DNA of 64,000 nucleotides. It comes from Pseudomonas sp. B21-023. Lineage in GTDB: Bacteria > Pseudomonadota > Gammaproteobacteria > Pseudomonadales > Pseudomonadaceae. Positions within the stretch are counted from its first letter, which is position 1; each line of letters opens with the position of its first letter. The translations under genes were made by a program, and so were the position numbers. The notes beneath the pieces were generated by a model that did no database searches, was not told the origin of the DNA, and saw nothing but the letters and a program-made list of their open reading frames with translations. The stretch is from contig NZ_CP087190.1 in NCBI RefSeq assembly GCF_024749165.1, positions 3,321,501-3,385,500 of the forward strand. The letters are read 5' to 3'. Shown here one piece after another: positions 42,817 to 52,179 of the stretch.

Positions 42817-44667
42817 ATGCTGCGTGTTTTTGAACGATGGCTCGACCCCTTCCCGCCTGATGAAATACCACCGCCACCGCTAGGCCTGCTGCGCTTCTTG
42901 TGGGCCTGCACGCGGGGCGCGCGCGGGTACCTCCTGGCCCTCGCGCTGTTCAGTGCCGGCGTGTCGATCTATGAAGCCTGGCTGTTTTCCTTCCTTGGCC
43001 AGGTGGTCGACCTGCTTCCCGCCTGGCAGGCGGGTGGCGCAAGCGAACAGGAAAGCCGCGTGCTCTGGAGCATCGGTATCGTCCTGCTGACCAGTATCGT
43101 GCTGGTGGCCCTGCGCACCCTGATGCAGCACCAGGTGCTGGCGATCAATCTGCCGCTGCGCCTGCGCTGGGATTTCCATCGGCTGATGCTGCGCCAGAGC
43201 CTGTCGTTCTTCTCCGACGAGTTTTCCGGCCGGGTCACCACCAAGGTGATGCAGACCGCGCTGGCCGTGCGCGAGGTGTTGTTCACCCTGATCGAGGTCC
43301 TGCCCGGCATCGGCGTGTACTTCATCGCCATCATCGCCCTGGCCGGCGGCTTCGCCCTGCAACTGATGCTGCCGTTCCTTGCCTGGGGTGCCCTGTTCGG
43401 GCTGGCCATGCTGTACTTCGTGCCGCGCCTGGGCAAGGTCGGCCAGGAGCAGGCTCATGCGCGGTCGTCGATGACCGGGCGCATCTCCGATGCCTACACC
43501 AACATCACCACGGTGAAACTGTTCTCCCATTCCAAACGCGAAGCACACTTTGCGCGGGCGGCGATGGAGGACTTCAAGCTCACCGGCTTTCGCCAGATGC
43601 GCCTGGTCAGCCAGTTCGAGATCGTCAACCAGGCGCTGGTGGTCGGCTTGATCCTGGGGGCCGGCGGCTATGCCCTGTGGCTCTGGCACCAGGGCCAGGT
43701 TGGCGCGGGCGCCGTGGCGGCGGTCACGGCCATGGCCCTGCGGATCAACGGCATGTCGCACTGGATCATGTGGCAGATGACCTCCCTGTTCGAAAACATC
43801 GGCACCGTGCAGGACGGCATGGCCACCCTGACCCGCGGCCCCAAGGTGCAGGATGCGCCCGACGCCGGCACGCTGGTGACCCGCGGTGGCGCGGTGACCT
43901 TCGACAAGGTGAGCTTCAACTACAACGGCGAACGCCAGGTGCTCGATGACCTGACCCTGCACATTCGCCCCGGCGAAAAAGTCGGCCTGGTGGGCCGCTC
44001 CGGCGCCGGCAAATCCACGCTGATCAACCTGCTGCTGCGCTTCTACGACGTCAACGACGGCGAGATCCGCATCGATGGGCAGAACATCGCCCAGGTCACC
44101 CAGGACAGCCTGCGCAGCGCCATCGGCATGGTCACCCAGGACACCTCGTTGCTGCACCGCTCCATCCGCGACAACATCGCCTATGGCCGCCCCGAAGCGA
44201 CCGAGGCGCAGATCCGCAGCGCCGCGGCCAACGCCCAGGCCGATGGTTTCATCAGCCAGCTGAGCGATCGGCAAGGCCACAGCGGTTACGACACCCTGGT
44301 GGGCGAGCGTGGCATCAAGCTGTCCGGTGGTCAGCGACAGCGCATTGCCATTGCCCGGGTGATGCTCAAGAACGCGCCGATCCTGTTGCTCGACGAAGCC
44401 ACCAGCGCCCTGGACTCGGAGGTTGAAGTCGCGATCCAGGAAAGCCTCGACGACATGATGCAGGGCAAGACCGTCATCGCCATCGCCCACCGTTTGTCCA
44501 CGATCGCCGCCATGGACCGGCTCATCGTCATGGACGAGGGGCGCATCATCGAACAAGGCAGCCATGCCGAACTGCTCGACAGGAACGGCACCTATGCACG
44601 GCTGTGGCGGCATCAGAGCGGTGGTTTCCTGGGTGAGGACCAGGGGCTGGCGGAGGCAGTGGAGTAG
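42817..44667 (+). CDS. ABC exporter, fused membrane and ATPase domains
   Basis: Half-size exporter of 616 aa. Six membrane helices span about residues 25-330, with EFSGRVTTKVMQTALAVRE at the coupling region. The ATPase has Walker A GRSGAGKST, Q loop MVTQDTSLL, signature LSGGQRQRIA, Walker B ILLLDEATSALD and the H loop IAIAHRLST. This is the MdlB/MsbA-like group; substrate may be lipid, drug or peptide. GGAG precedes the ATG at 42817. It follows the MFS gene by 137 nt on the same strand, so the two exporters could be co-expressed. Confidence 0.88.
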   Translation: MLRVFERWLDPFPPDEIPPPPLGLLRFLWACTRGARGYLLALALFSAGVSIYEAWLFSFLGQVVDLLPAWQAGGASEQESRVLWSIGIVLLTSIVLVALRTLMQHQVLAINLPLRLRWDFHRLMLRQSLSFFSDEFSGRVTTKVMQTALAVREVLFTLIEVLPGIGVYFIAIIALAGGFALQLMLPFLAWGALFGLAMLYFVPRLGKVGQEQAHARSSMTGRISDAYTNITTVKLFSHSKREAHFARAAMEDFKLTGFRQMRLVSQFEIVNQALVVGLILGAGGYALWLWHQGQVGAGAVAAVTAMALRINGMSHWIMWQMTSLFENIGTVQDGMATLTRGPKVQDAPDAGTLVTRGGAVTFDKVSFNYNGERQVLDDLTLHIRPGEKVGLVGRSGAGKSTLINLLLRFYDVNDGEIRIDGQNIAQVTQDSLRSAIGMVTQDTSLLHRSIRDNIAYGRPEATEAQIRSAAANAQADGFISQLSDRQGHSGYDTLVGERGIKLSGGQRQRIAIARVMLKNAPILLLDEATSALDSEVEVAIQESLDDMMQGKTVIAIAHRLSTIAAMDRLIVMDEGRIIEQGSHAELLDRNGTYARLWRHQSGGFLGEDQGLAEAVE

Positions 44668-44721
44668 CGGCGGGGCAACATCGTGAAAGTCGCGACCCGG
44701 AAAAATACTGCCCCCTACCCT

Positions 44722-44868
44722 CTAGCCACCGACAAGCTGCCCAGCCAGCCAGTCGATGAACGCCCGCACCGGCGGTCGTTCGAGCTTCTCCCTGCGGGCG
44801 ACCACGTAATAGGCGAAACGCGACGGCCAGGGCCGGTCCAGGGCCACCTTCGCCTGGCTGCATATCGC
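44722..44868 (-). pseudogene. LysR-family regulator, last 45 codons
   Basis: Minus-strand frame ending in TAG with FAYYVVARREKLERPPVRAFIDWLAGQL, the end of a GcvA-type LysR effector domain. No helix-turn-helix or earlier effector sequence is present: upstream of about 44868 the sequence becomes a + strand GST tail. It is therefore only a 3' remnant of the gene, about 15 percent of a normal LysR gene. Confidence 0.65.
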
Positions 44869-44989
44869 AGCCCTGGTGGGCTTTGATTTCAGCGCCCACC
44901 GCCACCTGACGCGCTGGTACCGGCAGGTCGAACGGCGCCCGGCCGTGCAACGCGGTATCCGCCTCCCCGCCCCGGCCACCGGCCCGTGA
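44846..44989 (+). pseudogene. Glutathione S-transferase, C-terminal fragment
   Basis: The + frame ending at TGA 44987 reads AWLHIAALVGFDFSAHRHL, then TRWYRQVERRPAVQRGI, the C-terminal helices of a bacterial GST (SxHPHLxRWxxxVxxRPAVQRG). The thioredoxin domain and most of the helical domain are missing; the break lies beside the LysR remnant. Not expressible as an enzyme. About 45 of 210 codons remain. Confidence 0.65.
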
Positions 44990-45012
44990 ACATGCTGACC
45001 CAAGGAGCAGTC

Positions 45013-45444
45013 ATGAACACCACCCCGAACACCTGTGGCGCCAACGCCGACACCTTTCGCGAACATGCCGATGGCTGGCTCACCTACCCACACGCCACCC
45101 ACGACAGGCACGGGCCGCTGCGCCTGGCGGCAAAAGTCCGCGCCTGGCGCGAAGCGATACCGGGTGGCGGTTTCCGCCCGCACATGACCAATGAATGGAT
45201 CGACCTGGACGAAGACCCGCACTTTCCCCGAACGCCCCTGCAGGGCGGTTATGTGCTGCGCACAGGGCGCCATGGGCTGGTCGAACTGCTGGAGGAATGG
45301 CGCGAGGCCGGGGGGAACCACGCCGCGCTGGGATTGCAGATGGCCAGGCGTCCGGCGCAGGAGATCATCCAGGAGCTGGCCGAGGAGGTGTTGCCGTTGT
45401 TTCCGACGCTGCCAGAGCCGCAGCCTCATTCACAAAGCTGGTAG
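45013..45444 (+). pseudogene. Luciferase-like monooxygenase (BA3436 type), internally deleted
   Basis: The 143-aa frame starts with a good AAGGAG ribosome site, and after about 12 codons reads as the C-terminal half of the luciferase-type (LLM) oxidoreductases of the BA3436 subfamily: FREHADGWLTYP, AWREAI, RPHMTNEWIDLDEDP, GLVELLEEWREAGGNHAALGL and EIIQELAEEVLPLF. Normal members are about 320 aa. The flavin-barrel first half is absent, so the start and the 3' end were probably joined by an in-frame deletion of about 170 codons. It may still be translated, but cannot be a flavin monooxygenase. Confidence 0.68.
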
Positions 45445-45526
45445 CACCAGGCAGCCGCAGAGCCTGTCCATCGCGGTATGTCGGGTGGCCCCAGCCATGG
45501 GCGCCACCAGACCTGCCCGACGTGGA

Positions 45527-47938
45527 TCAGAATGCGTAGACCAACGTTGCCGTGGCACTGCGCGGGGTGCCGTACCACCCGCGCCCGCCGATCGCGGAGT
45601 AGTACTTCTCATCCAGCACGTTGTTGAGGTTCAAGGCGACGCTGGTCTGCGGCGTGAACGCGTACTGCGCCATCAGGTCGACCACACTGAAGGCGCCCTG
45701 GGTGAACGTCTCCTTGTTCGGGCCGGCGTTCTTCTTGTACTCCATGCCCTGCCAGCGCACGCCGCCGCCAATCTTCAACTGTGGCAAGGACTGCAGTTGG
45801 TAACTGGTGAACAGCTTGAAGGTATCGCGCGGTACTTCGGTGAGCAGGCGCTTGCCATCGGAATCCTCGGCCTGGGCATAGGTGTAGCTGGCGGAAACCT
45901 GCCAGTCAGGCAGGATCTGCCCCGCCATTTCCATCTCGAAACCACGGGTCTTGGTGCCAGATTCGGCGCGGTAGGCCTGGTCGCCGTTTGGTGCCAGCTT
46001 GTCGCCGTCGGCCACGGCCAGGTTGTCCTGCTGCACCTCGAAGACACTAAAGGCGGTGGTCAGGCGCTTGTCCCAGAACTCGCTCTTGATACCCAACTCG
46101 TAGTTCACGCCCTCCAGCGGCTCGATGTAGCCGCCACTGGCATCCTGCCTGCTCTGCGGCTTGAAGATCGCGGTATAGCTGGCGTACGCCGACCAGTTTT
46201 CGGCGAATTCGTAGACCAGCCCCACGTAAGGCGTGACAACCCCGGTTTCGCTGCGCGAGGTGCGCGTGGTGGCGCCGCTTGACAGAGTGGTCCCGGTTTC
46301 GTCGCGTTTCCAGTCGATCACCCGTGCGCCGGTGATCAGCGACAGCTCATCGGCCAGGCTCCAGCGTACCGACGCCACCAGGCCGTCCTGGGTTTCGTCC
46401 AGCGCATCTTGCGAATACTTGTTGTGGATGGCGTCCGGAATCGCCAGCGAACCGTCCCAGGTATGAATGTTGTCGATAGGCTGGCTCGTCCATAGCTGGT
46501 AACCGGGATTACGGTAGTAGGCCCGGTAGTGACTGGCGCCGAGGTACGCTTGATGCTCGCGGGAAAGCAGCTCGAACGGGCCGCTGGCGGACAGGTCGAA
46601 CGACGTCTGCCGGGGCTCGCCCGCCCAACGCCCGGTCCAGGTGCTGATACCGCTGCCATCGGGCTTGACGCTACCGGCGGCGGCGGTGGCGAAGGTGTCG
46701 TCATAGCTGCGGCGACTGTGCTCGGCATTCAGTTTCAACTGCCAGCCGTTGTCCAGCTGGTGTTCCAGCGTGGTGAACAACGTTTTCGTGCGGCGCTTGT
46801 GGTAGCTCCAGTCCGAGGCCGAGTTGAACGAACGCGACGGATTGAAGTGGCTGCCATCGGCATTGAACATCGGGAAGCCGTGGTTGCCTGCGCCGTCGTT
46901 GTCCATCTCCTGGTACTCGGCGCCCACGGTCAGCATCGTGCTGTCGGTGACATCCCATTCCACCACCCCGTAGGCCACCTGCCTCTCCAGCGACTGACGA
47001 TCGACATGGCTCTGGCTGTCGGTGGTCGACGCCACGAAACGCCCACGCACATGGCCGCTCTCCGACAGTTTGCCGGACAGGTCCAGCTCGGTGCGGTAGC
47101 TGTCCCAGGAGCCCGCCTTGAGGGTCAGCTTACGCTGCGTCTCGAGGGTCGGTTTCTTGCGCACCAGGTTGATGGTGGCGCCGGGGTCGCCGGTCCCCGA
47201 CATCAGGCCGGTGGCGCCGCGCACCACCTCGACCCGGTCGTACGACACCATGTCGGCAAGGTCGTCGCGAAAGCCGAAGGTGTCGGGGCGGTTGACGCCG
47301 TCGACCTGGATGCTGCCGACCTGGAAGCCGCGCACATAGATATGGTTGGCGTCGCTGCCGGCCGGGCCCATGCTGTCAACGACCACGCCCGGCGTCTGCT
47401 CGAGCACCTGAGTGACGTCTGTCAGGTTCTGGTCCTCGATCTGCTGACGGGTCACCACACTGACCGACTGCGGCGTCTCGCGTGCCGACAGGCGCAGGCC
47501 GGTCGCGGTGCTGGCAGAACCGGTGGTGTAGCTGCCGGTGCCTTCGGTGGTGCTGCCCAGGCCCAGGGCGTCGACGCTGGTCGCGCCAAGCTCGACGGCG
47601 CCGTCGTTGTACACCTTGCTCAGCACATAGCGCTTGTCGCCCACCTGCTGCACGCGCAACCCCGATCCCTGCAGCAACGCGGAGAAACCTTGCTCCAGCT
47701 CGAAGCTGCCGTGCAGCCCCGAGGAATGCAGCCCGCTGGTTTCGTCATTGCTGAAGCTGATGGTCACGCCGCTGGCAGCGGCGAACTGGCTGATCGCGGA
47801 GGCCAGGCTGCCGGCCGGGATATCGTAGCGCTGCGCGGCGGCCCAGGCGGTCGAGGTCGCCAGCGCGGCGCCGCAAAGGCTCAGTGCGAGGGTCGCCTGA
47901 CGAATACTGCAGGCTAGCGAGGTACGGCGTGCGGACAT
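45527..47938 (-). CDS. TonB-dependent siderophore receptor with signalling domain (system 1)
   Basis: Outer-membrane receptor of 803 aa. A signal peptide (about residues 1-34) is followed by the STN secretin/TonB short N-terminal domain (YDIPAGSLASAISQFAAASGV, residues 38-110), the plug (ETPQSVSVVTRQQIEDQ, then DRVEVVRGATGLMSGTGDPGATINLVRK) and a 22-strand barrel ending in the aromatic ATLVYAF. The STN domain shows it signals through FecR1 and FecI1, whose genes are immediately upstream. A 171-nt gap before it holds its own promoter, probably FecI1-dependent. It takes up an iron-siderophore; ligand unknown. Confidence 0.93.
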   Translation of the reverse strand: MSARRTSLACSIRQATLALSLCGAALATSTAWAAAQRYDIPAGSLASAISQFAAASGVTISFSNDETSGLHSSGLHGSFELEQGFSALLQGSGLRVQQVGDKRYVLSKVYNDGAVELGATSVDALGLGSTTEGTGSYTTGSASTATGLRLSARETPQSVSVVTRQQIEDQNLTDVTQVLEQTPGVVVDSMGPAGSDANHIYVRGFQVGSIQVDGVNRPDTFGFRDDLADMVSYDRVEVVRGATGLMSGTGDPGATINLVRKKPTLETQRKLTLKAGSWDSYRTELDLSGKLSESGHVRGRFVASTTDSQSHVDRQSLERQVAYGVVEWDVTDSTMLTVGAEYQEMDNDGAGNHGFPMFNADGSHFNPSRSFNSASDWSYHKRRTKTLFTTLEHQLDNGWQLKLNAEHSRRSYDDTFATAAAGSVKPDGSGISTWTGRWAGEPRQTSFDLSASGPFELLSREHQAYLGASHYRAYYRNPGYQLWTSQPIDNIHTWDGSLAIPDAIHNKYSQDALDETQDGLVASVRWSLADELSLITGARVIDWKRDETGTTLSSGATTRTSRSETGVVTPYVGLVYEFAENWSAYASYTAIFKPQSRQDASGGYIEPLEGVNYELGIKSEFWDKRLTTAFSVFEVQQDNLAVADGDKLAPNGDQAYRAESGTKTRGFEMEMAGQILPDWQVSASYTYAQAEDSDGKRLLTEVPRDTFKLFTSYQLQSLPQLKIGGGVRWQGMEYKKNAGPNKETFTQGAFSVVDLMAQYAFTPQTSVALNLNNVLDEKYYSAIGGRGWYGTPRSATATLVYAF

Positions 47939-48109
47939 GAAAAAGGGTTCCTGTTTCGGGTTGGCTTGGGCACGCTTGATGCGCGCGCCATCAAGAGCCG
48001 AAGCAGCGAAGGAAATCTGCTACCCCAAATGCGAAAAATTCTCGAATGCTTGAGAGCGAATGAGATTTCAACCACTCTTCCCGGCTCGGGCCTCCACGAT
48101 TGTGGGCCC

Positions 48110-49030
48110 CTACCCCTTGCCGATTGGCTCCAGGCGCACCCAGTAGCGCGTCATGCGCCGTGCGCGAACCGGCAACGCGTCTTCCAGGCTGGCCAGGGCG
48201 ACGTCGGTGTCGTCCAAGTTGAATGCGCCAGACAGGCGCAAGCCGGCGACCTCCCCCGCGCAGCCGAGATAACCGGGGCGGTAGCGCGCCAGCTCATGGA
48301 CCACCTCGTCCAGGCGCCAGTCAACGCTGACCAGCATGCCCTCGGCCCAGGCCTGGCCACCGGGGGCCAAGGGTTGTAGGGGGCCGATGTGGTCGGCGGC
48401 AAAACTCAGGCTGTACCCGCTGTCGATACGCACCACCTGCGACGCCCGGCTGGGCCGCACCTCCACGGCATGGGCGGCCACCGCCACATGGCTCACGTCG
48501 TTGTCCTGACGCACGCTGAAGCGGGTACCCAGGGCCAGGATGTCGCCTGCCACGGTGCGCACGCTGAGTGGCCGCGCATCCTTGGCGGTTTCCACCAGGA
48601 TCTCGCCGCGCTGCAGCTGGATCAGGCGTTGGCCCGCGTCGTAGCGAACATCGACACGGCTGTCGGTGTTGAGGTCCAGGCGTGTGCCATCGGCCAGGGT
48701 CAGTCGGCGGCGCTCGCCGATCCGTGTCGCATAGTCGGCACTCCAGGGCGAAGCCCGGTACCCCTGCCAACCAACGGCCCCGACGCCGAGCAACAGCGCC
48801 AGTGCCTTCACGGCATGGCGCCGGGCGCGCCGGGCGTTCTCCAGGGTCTGCGCGGCGCCGCGGGGCGCGCTGCCCAGGCGGCCTTGCAGTTGCTCCAGGC
48901 GCGCCCAGGCTGCGGCGTGGCGAGGGTCGGCCATGCACCAGGCTTGCCATGCGGCGCGGGTGGCGTCATCGACACTGCTGTCATGCAGGCGCACGTACCA
49001 GTCCACCGCCGCGCTGAGAATGGCCTTCAT
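48110..49030 (-). CDS. FecR-type sigma regulator (system 1)
   Basis: Inner-membrane anti-sigma/sigma regulator of 306 aa. The N-terminal DUF4880 part (AAVDWYVRLHDSSVDDATRAAW) binds the sigma factor; one membrane helix (ALALLLGVGAVGW) lies near residue 90; the periplasmic FecR domain has DGTRLDLNTDSRVDVRYD, RLIQLQRGEILVETA and GTRFSVRQD, and a C-terminal STN-interacting part. Its ATG overlaps the FecI1 stop (ATGA). It receives the signal from the receptor at 45.5-47.9 kb. Confidence 0.92.
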   Translation of the reverse strand: MKAILSAAVDWYVRLHDSSVDDATRAAWQAWCMADPRHAAAWARLEQLQGRLGSAPRGAAQTLENARRARRHAVKALALLLGVGAVGWQGYRASPWSADYATRIGERRRLTLADGTRLDLNTDSRVDVRYDAGQRLIQLQRGEILVETAKDARPLSVRTVAGDILALGTRFSVRQDNDVSHVAVAAHAVEVRPSRASQVVRIDSGYSLSFAADHIGPLQPLAPGGQAWAEGMLVSVDWRLDEVVHELARYRPGYLGCAGEVAGLRLSGAFNLDDTDVALASLEDALPVRARRMTRYWVRLEPIGKG

Positions 49031-49542
49031 GCGTCCTCGACCAGCAGGCAATGCATCAGCGCGCGGGCCAGGTGCTTGCGCACGGTGCTCACCGAAACAC
49101 TCAGGCGTTCGCTGGTCTTCTCGTAGCTCAGGCCATCGAGTTGCACGGCGAGAAACACAGCCCGCGTGCGCGGGCCAAGCCCATCGAGCATACGGTCGAT
49201 GGCCATCAGGGTATCGAGGATCGCGGCGTGGGTTTCGGCCGAGGGCGCATAACGCTCCGGCTGCTGCGCCAAGGCTTCAAGGTAGGCGCTTTCCAGGCTG
49301 CGGCGGCGGTAGAGGTCGATGGTCAGCCCGCGCGCGATGGTCGCCAGGTAGTGCCGCGGCTCCTTGAGGGTGCCGGCGGTGCGCGCCAACAGCACCCGGA
49401 TGAAGGTGTCCTGGGCCAGGTCCGCGGCATCGGCAGAGTTGTTCAGACGCTGGCGCAACCAACCGTGCAGCCAGCCGCTGTGCTCACGGTACAGTGTTTC
49501 CAGGCCGGTGTGCGCAGTGCCATCGGGAACAACGGTGGACAT
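49027..49542 (-). CDS. FecI-type ECF sigma factor (system 1)
   Basis: Iron-starvation sigma factor of 171 aa. Region 2 reads LYREHSGWLHGWLRQRLNNSADAADLAQDTFIRVLLAR, with the LxxxHxxWLxxWLRxRL signature of the FecI group; region 4 is LSYEKTSERLSVSVSTVRKHLARAL. The ATG at 49542 has GGGAGG at ideal distance; a GTG one codon before is not used. A Fur-box-like sequence lies 30-48 nt upstream, so iron shortage should release transcription. Closely similar to FecI2 at 52.85 kb. Confidence 0.93.
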   Translation of the reverse strand: MSTVVPDGTAHTGLETLYREHSGWLHGWLRQRLNNSADAADLAQDTFIRVLLARTAGTLKEPRHYLATIARGLTIDLYRRRSLESAYLEALAQQPERYAPSAETHAAILDTLMAIDRMLDGLGPRTRAVFLAVQLDGLSYEKTSERLSVSVSTVRKHLARALMHCLLVEDA

Positions 49543-49571
49543 CACGCCTCCCTAAAAAAGATTACCAGGTG

Positions 49572-49590
49572 CAAATAAGAACTTATCTCA
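49572..49590 (-). promoter_or_regulatory. Fur-box-like sequence upstream of fecI1
   Basis: CAAATAAGAACTTATCTCA contains an ATAAGAACTTAT dyad and resembles the Pseudomonas Fur pattern AAATGAGAATTATTCTC at about 12 of 17 positions. It lies 30-48 nt before the fecI1 ATG, as expected for Fur control. Confidence 0.5.
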
Positions 49591-49729
49591 AGTGTACTCA
49601 GTGAGGGAGGAATTGGGAATGCTGGCATGTGAAAGGGGTCGCAGGGATTGAAGTCCGCCATAGGCCCTGGTGGGGTCTGGGCATAGCTGGATGTTTGGGC
49701 GAGCGCAAAGCTAGGCAACCAGGACTTTG

Positions 49730-50746
49730 CTAGTCTCGAAAGGCTCCCGGAGGGCGGTCGAACCAGCGCTTGAAGGCACGGTGGAAAGTGCTGGTATCCC
49801 TGAACCCCAGCCGCTCGCTGACCTTCGCTACGGGCAGCCCCTGGCGAATCAGCTCCGCGGACAACTCGCGACGTACCTCCGCCACCAGCGCGCTGAAACT
49901 GGTGCCCTCTTCCTTCAAGCGTCGGTAGAGCGTGGTGCGACTGACGTGCAACGCCTGGCAGGTTGGCTCGATGCTCATGGCTTCGGGCAGGCTTGCGAGA
50001 ATCAAGCGACGCACCGTGCCGGCAAGCGTGTCTGCGTCTTGCAGCTGCGCGAGTGTCGCCCTTGCACGAGACGCCAGCATCTGTCGCAGGTAGTCGCTGG
50101 CGCCGAGAATGGGATGCTGCAGGAAGTCGCGCGGCAGGTGGAGGCTGTTTCTCTCGCTGTCGAAGCGCAGCTCGCTGCCGAACAGCTCGACATAGTGCGC
50201 ATGGTAGGGCGGGGATGGGAAAGCGAACTCGCAGGCCAGAGGTCGCAGCTCTACGCCGGTCATCTCCCGGCTCCAGCGCAGCACTGCACTCATGCTGCGT
50301 TCGATGGCGGCCTGCGGGTAGGTTTTGCCGGGGGCGAAGGTGATCTCCAGCACCAGAGCATCTGCCGTTTCACTGTACTGCCAGTTCTCCGAAGGGTTCA
50401 TCAGCGCAATATGCCGCTGGAACACTTCCAGCGCCTCGCTCACCCGACTGCATTGGCGCAACCAACTAGCCAGCACGCCATGCGTGGCGGGGTTGAAGGT
50501 CTGTCCGATCAGCAGGCCGATATGCGGCAAATGCGTGTTGTTCGCGGCGAACTGCCACAGCGCCAGTAACTGGGTCTCGTCGACACGCTGCTCCTGGATC
50601 GGCGATGCCGCAGCCCCCTGGTCGAGAAGTTTGGCACCCTCCACTCCGGCCTCCCGCAACTGGGTTGCAGTGACCACGCCGAGACTCAGCAACTGGTCGT
50701 GCAGATCCAGCACTGCGACGGCCGATACGGTGGTACTTCTGACCAT
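49730..50746 (-). CDS. AraC-family transcriptional regulator, OruR/ArgR-like
   Basis: Regulator of 338 aa. The N-terminal Arabinose_bd (PF12625) type domain includes the FNPATHGVLASWLRQCSRVSEALE stretch; the C-terminal AraC double helix-turn-helix has CQALHVSRTTLYRRLKEEGTSFSALVAEVR and VSERLGFRDTSTFHRAFKRWFDRPPGAFR. The ATG at 50746 is chosen over one 34 codons upstream because of its GAGCAGG ribosome site and domain start. It is divergent from the PPOX-like gene with a 185-nt spacer and probably controls it. Confidence 0.87.
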   Translation of the reverse strand: MVRSTTVSAVAVLDLHDQLLSLGVVTATQLREAGVEGAKLLDQGAAASPIQEQRVDETQLLALWQFAANNTHLPHIGLLIGQTFNPATHGVLASWLRQCSRVSEALEVFQRHIALMNPSENWQYSETADALVLEITFAPGKTYPQAAIERSMSAVLRWSREMTGVELRPLACEFAFPSPPYHAHYVELFGSELRFDSERNSLHLPRDFLQHPILGASDYLRQMLASRARATLAQLQDADTLAGTVRRLILASLPEAMSIEPTCQALHVSRTTLYRRLKEEGTSFSALVAEVRRELSAELIRQGLPVAKVSERLGFRDTSTFHRAFKRWFDRPPGAFRD

Positions 50747-50931
50747 CGGGCCTGCTCTTGGTAGTTGCTTGGGTAACGACTCTAACGCACGGTGCAGAGT
50801 GGCGGCCAGTCGTCGGCCGTGCAAGTGCAGGTTGCAACCAAAAGCCATGCAGGTTGAACCGCAGAGCCATGGCCAGCCGTCATCGGACTGCCTAGCATCG
50901 ACGACACGACCATGGCACAGGAAGACCTGCT

Positions 50932-51948
50932 ATGCCCGAGCACAGAATCGCATCGTTAAGCGCCTTGCGCGCACTGATTCCGCCACCACCGGCGATGATG
51001 CACAAACGCCTGCAGCGCAGGTTGGATGAGCACTGCCTGCTGATGATCCGCCAAGCGACGGTTTGCGCCGTAGGCTTCGCCGACCCGCGGTTAGATATCG
51101 AGTACCTCGATTTGCGCCACCATCCAGTGTTACGGGCCGAGGGCCAGGACATCCTGCTGCCCTGGCCGGCAGACAAAGCGATCTCACAGCAGCCGATAGA
51201 GGAAATGGCCTGCAGTCTGTATTTCATCCTGCCCGGCGTGGGGTTCAGCCTGCGCGCCAATGGCCGGTGCTCTCTGCGAGCCGGAAAGCTGTTGGAGTTT
51301 CGCGCCGAGGCGCTGTTCCTGCACTGTTCGCGAGCCAAGATACGCGCCGATTTCTGGAGGGCCAGAGCGTACACGACACCTTTTTTAGCTGACACAGGGC
51401 AGGCCTTGTCCGAGCCAGCGCAGGCCTTTATCGCCGCCTCGCCGTACCTGCTGATGCTCACGCAGCGCCAGGCCGACGCCACCGAGATGTCGCCACGAGG
51501 TGACCCGGCTGGTTTCGTCCAGGTACTGGATCGCCACACTCTGCTGGTACCGGAACGCCCCGGCAACAAGGTTGCCTGCAGCCTGAGCAATATCCTCGTC
51601 GATGGCGCCTTGCGCCTGTCCTTCCTTCAGCCCGGCGCCGACACGGTTTTATCCGTGGCCGGACGCGCCTGGTTGAGCAGCGACTCGAACTTGCTCGCCC
51701 CACTGGCAATCAACGGCAAGCCACCTCGGGTCGCTACCGTCGTGAACGTCGAGCGCTATCGCTTCCAGCACTGCCCAGAACTGCTGGCCGCGGGCTTGTG
51801 GGATCGCGCAACACACCTGGACGAAAGGCAGATTCCAGCCTTTTCCAAGATGCTGTCCGAGCACATGAACGGTACGGGCCTGTTAGGCAAGGCCACCAGC
51901 CTGGTGGTCGATGCGGTGGTCAAGCATGACCTGCGCCATCTCTATTGA
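50932..51948 (+). CDS. Pyridoxamine 5'-phosphate oxidase-like flavoprotein
   Basis: Protein of 338 aa with two PPOX-like split-barrel halves. The first half has FADPRLDIEYLDLRHHP and LYFILPGVGFSLRANGRCSLRAG; the second has VLDRHTLLVPERPGNKVACSLSNIL, FLQPGADTVLSVAGRAWLSSD and a final VVDAVVKHDLRHLY. The PxRxGNxxxxSLxNIL motif matches the MSMEG_1061-like FMN-binding group. Such proteins bind flavin or F420/heme and act on unknown substrates. AGGAAG precedes the ATG. It is divergent from the AraC regulator and may be its target; siderophore or iron link is possible only by location. Confidence 0.75.
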   Translation: MPEHRIASLSALRALIPPPPAMMHKRLQRRLDEHCLLMIRQATVCAVGFADPRLDIEYLDLRHHPVLRAEGQDILLPWPADKAISQQPIEEMACSLYFILPGVGFSLRANGRCSLRAGKLLEFRAEALFLHCSRAKIRADFWRARAYTTPFLADTGQALSEPAQAFIAASPYLLMLTQRQADATEMSPRGDPAGFVQVLDRHTLLVPERPGNKVACSLSNILVDGALRLSFLQPGADTVLSVAGRAWLSSDSNLLAPLAINGKPPRVATVVNVERYRFQHCPELLAAGLWDRATHLDERQIPAFSKMLSEHMNGTGLLGKATSLVVDAVVKHDLRHLY

Positions 51949-52153
51949 GGTGAAGGGGTAGGCGACGGCTTAGGTGCCCTTCTGTACCTTGCCCAGCCGG
52001 ATGCTTATTACTATCCGTCAGCATCCGAATCCGCTGCGCTTTCTAGCGAGGTTCTGCTCTAGCCGGTCATGTAAGCATTCGACTGACGGGTATTGGCCGG
52101 TTCAGGTCATCCACGAACGAGCGCAAAGGGTCGAAAACAGCCGGTCGCGACTG

Positions 52154-52179
52154 GCTGCTATCGACCCATAGCGGACCAT
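52154..52179 (+). repeat. Dispersed intergenic repeat, copy 1
   Basis: GCTGCTATCGACCCATAGC followed by GGACCAT resembles the copy at 57098-57123 at nearly all positions. The surrounding 230-nt gap between the PPOX-like gene and grpB holds no gene. The core TATCGACCCA-AGC-GAC looks like a scattered Pseudomonas intergenic sequence. Confidence 0.4.

Noticed and set aside
42880..44613. 577-aa minus-strand ORF over the ABC exporter
   Set aside because: Exporter motifs are complete on the + strand; the antisense frame is a shadow.
45013..45444. Intact small gene rather than a remnant
   Set aside because: A good ribosome site argues for translation, but the sequence matches only the C-terminal half of a flavin-dependent family whose active site is in the missing half.
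48040..48109. FecI1-dependent promoter or second Fur box before receptor 1
   Set aside because: AATGAGATTTCA looks suggestive, but no consistent -35/-10 pair shared with receptors 2 and 3 could be found by eye.
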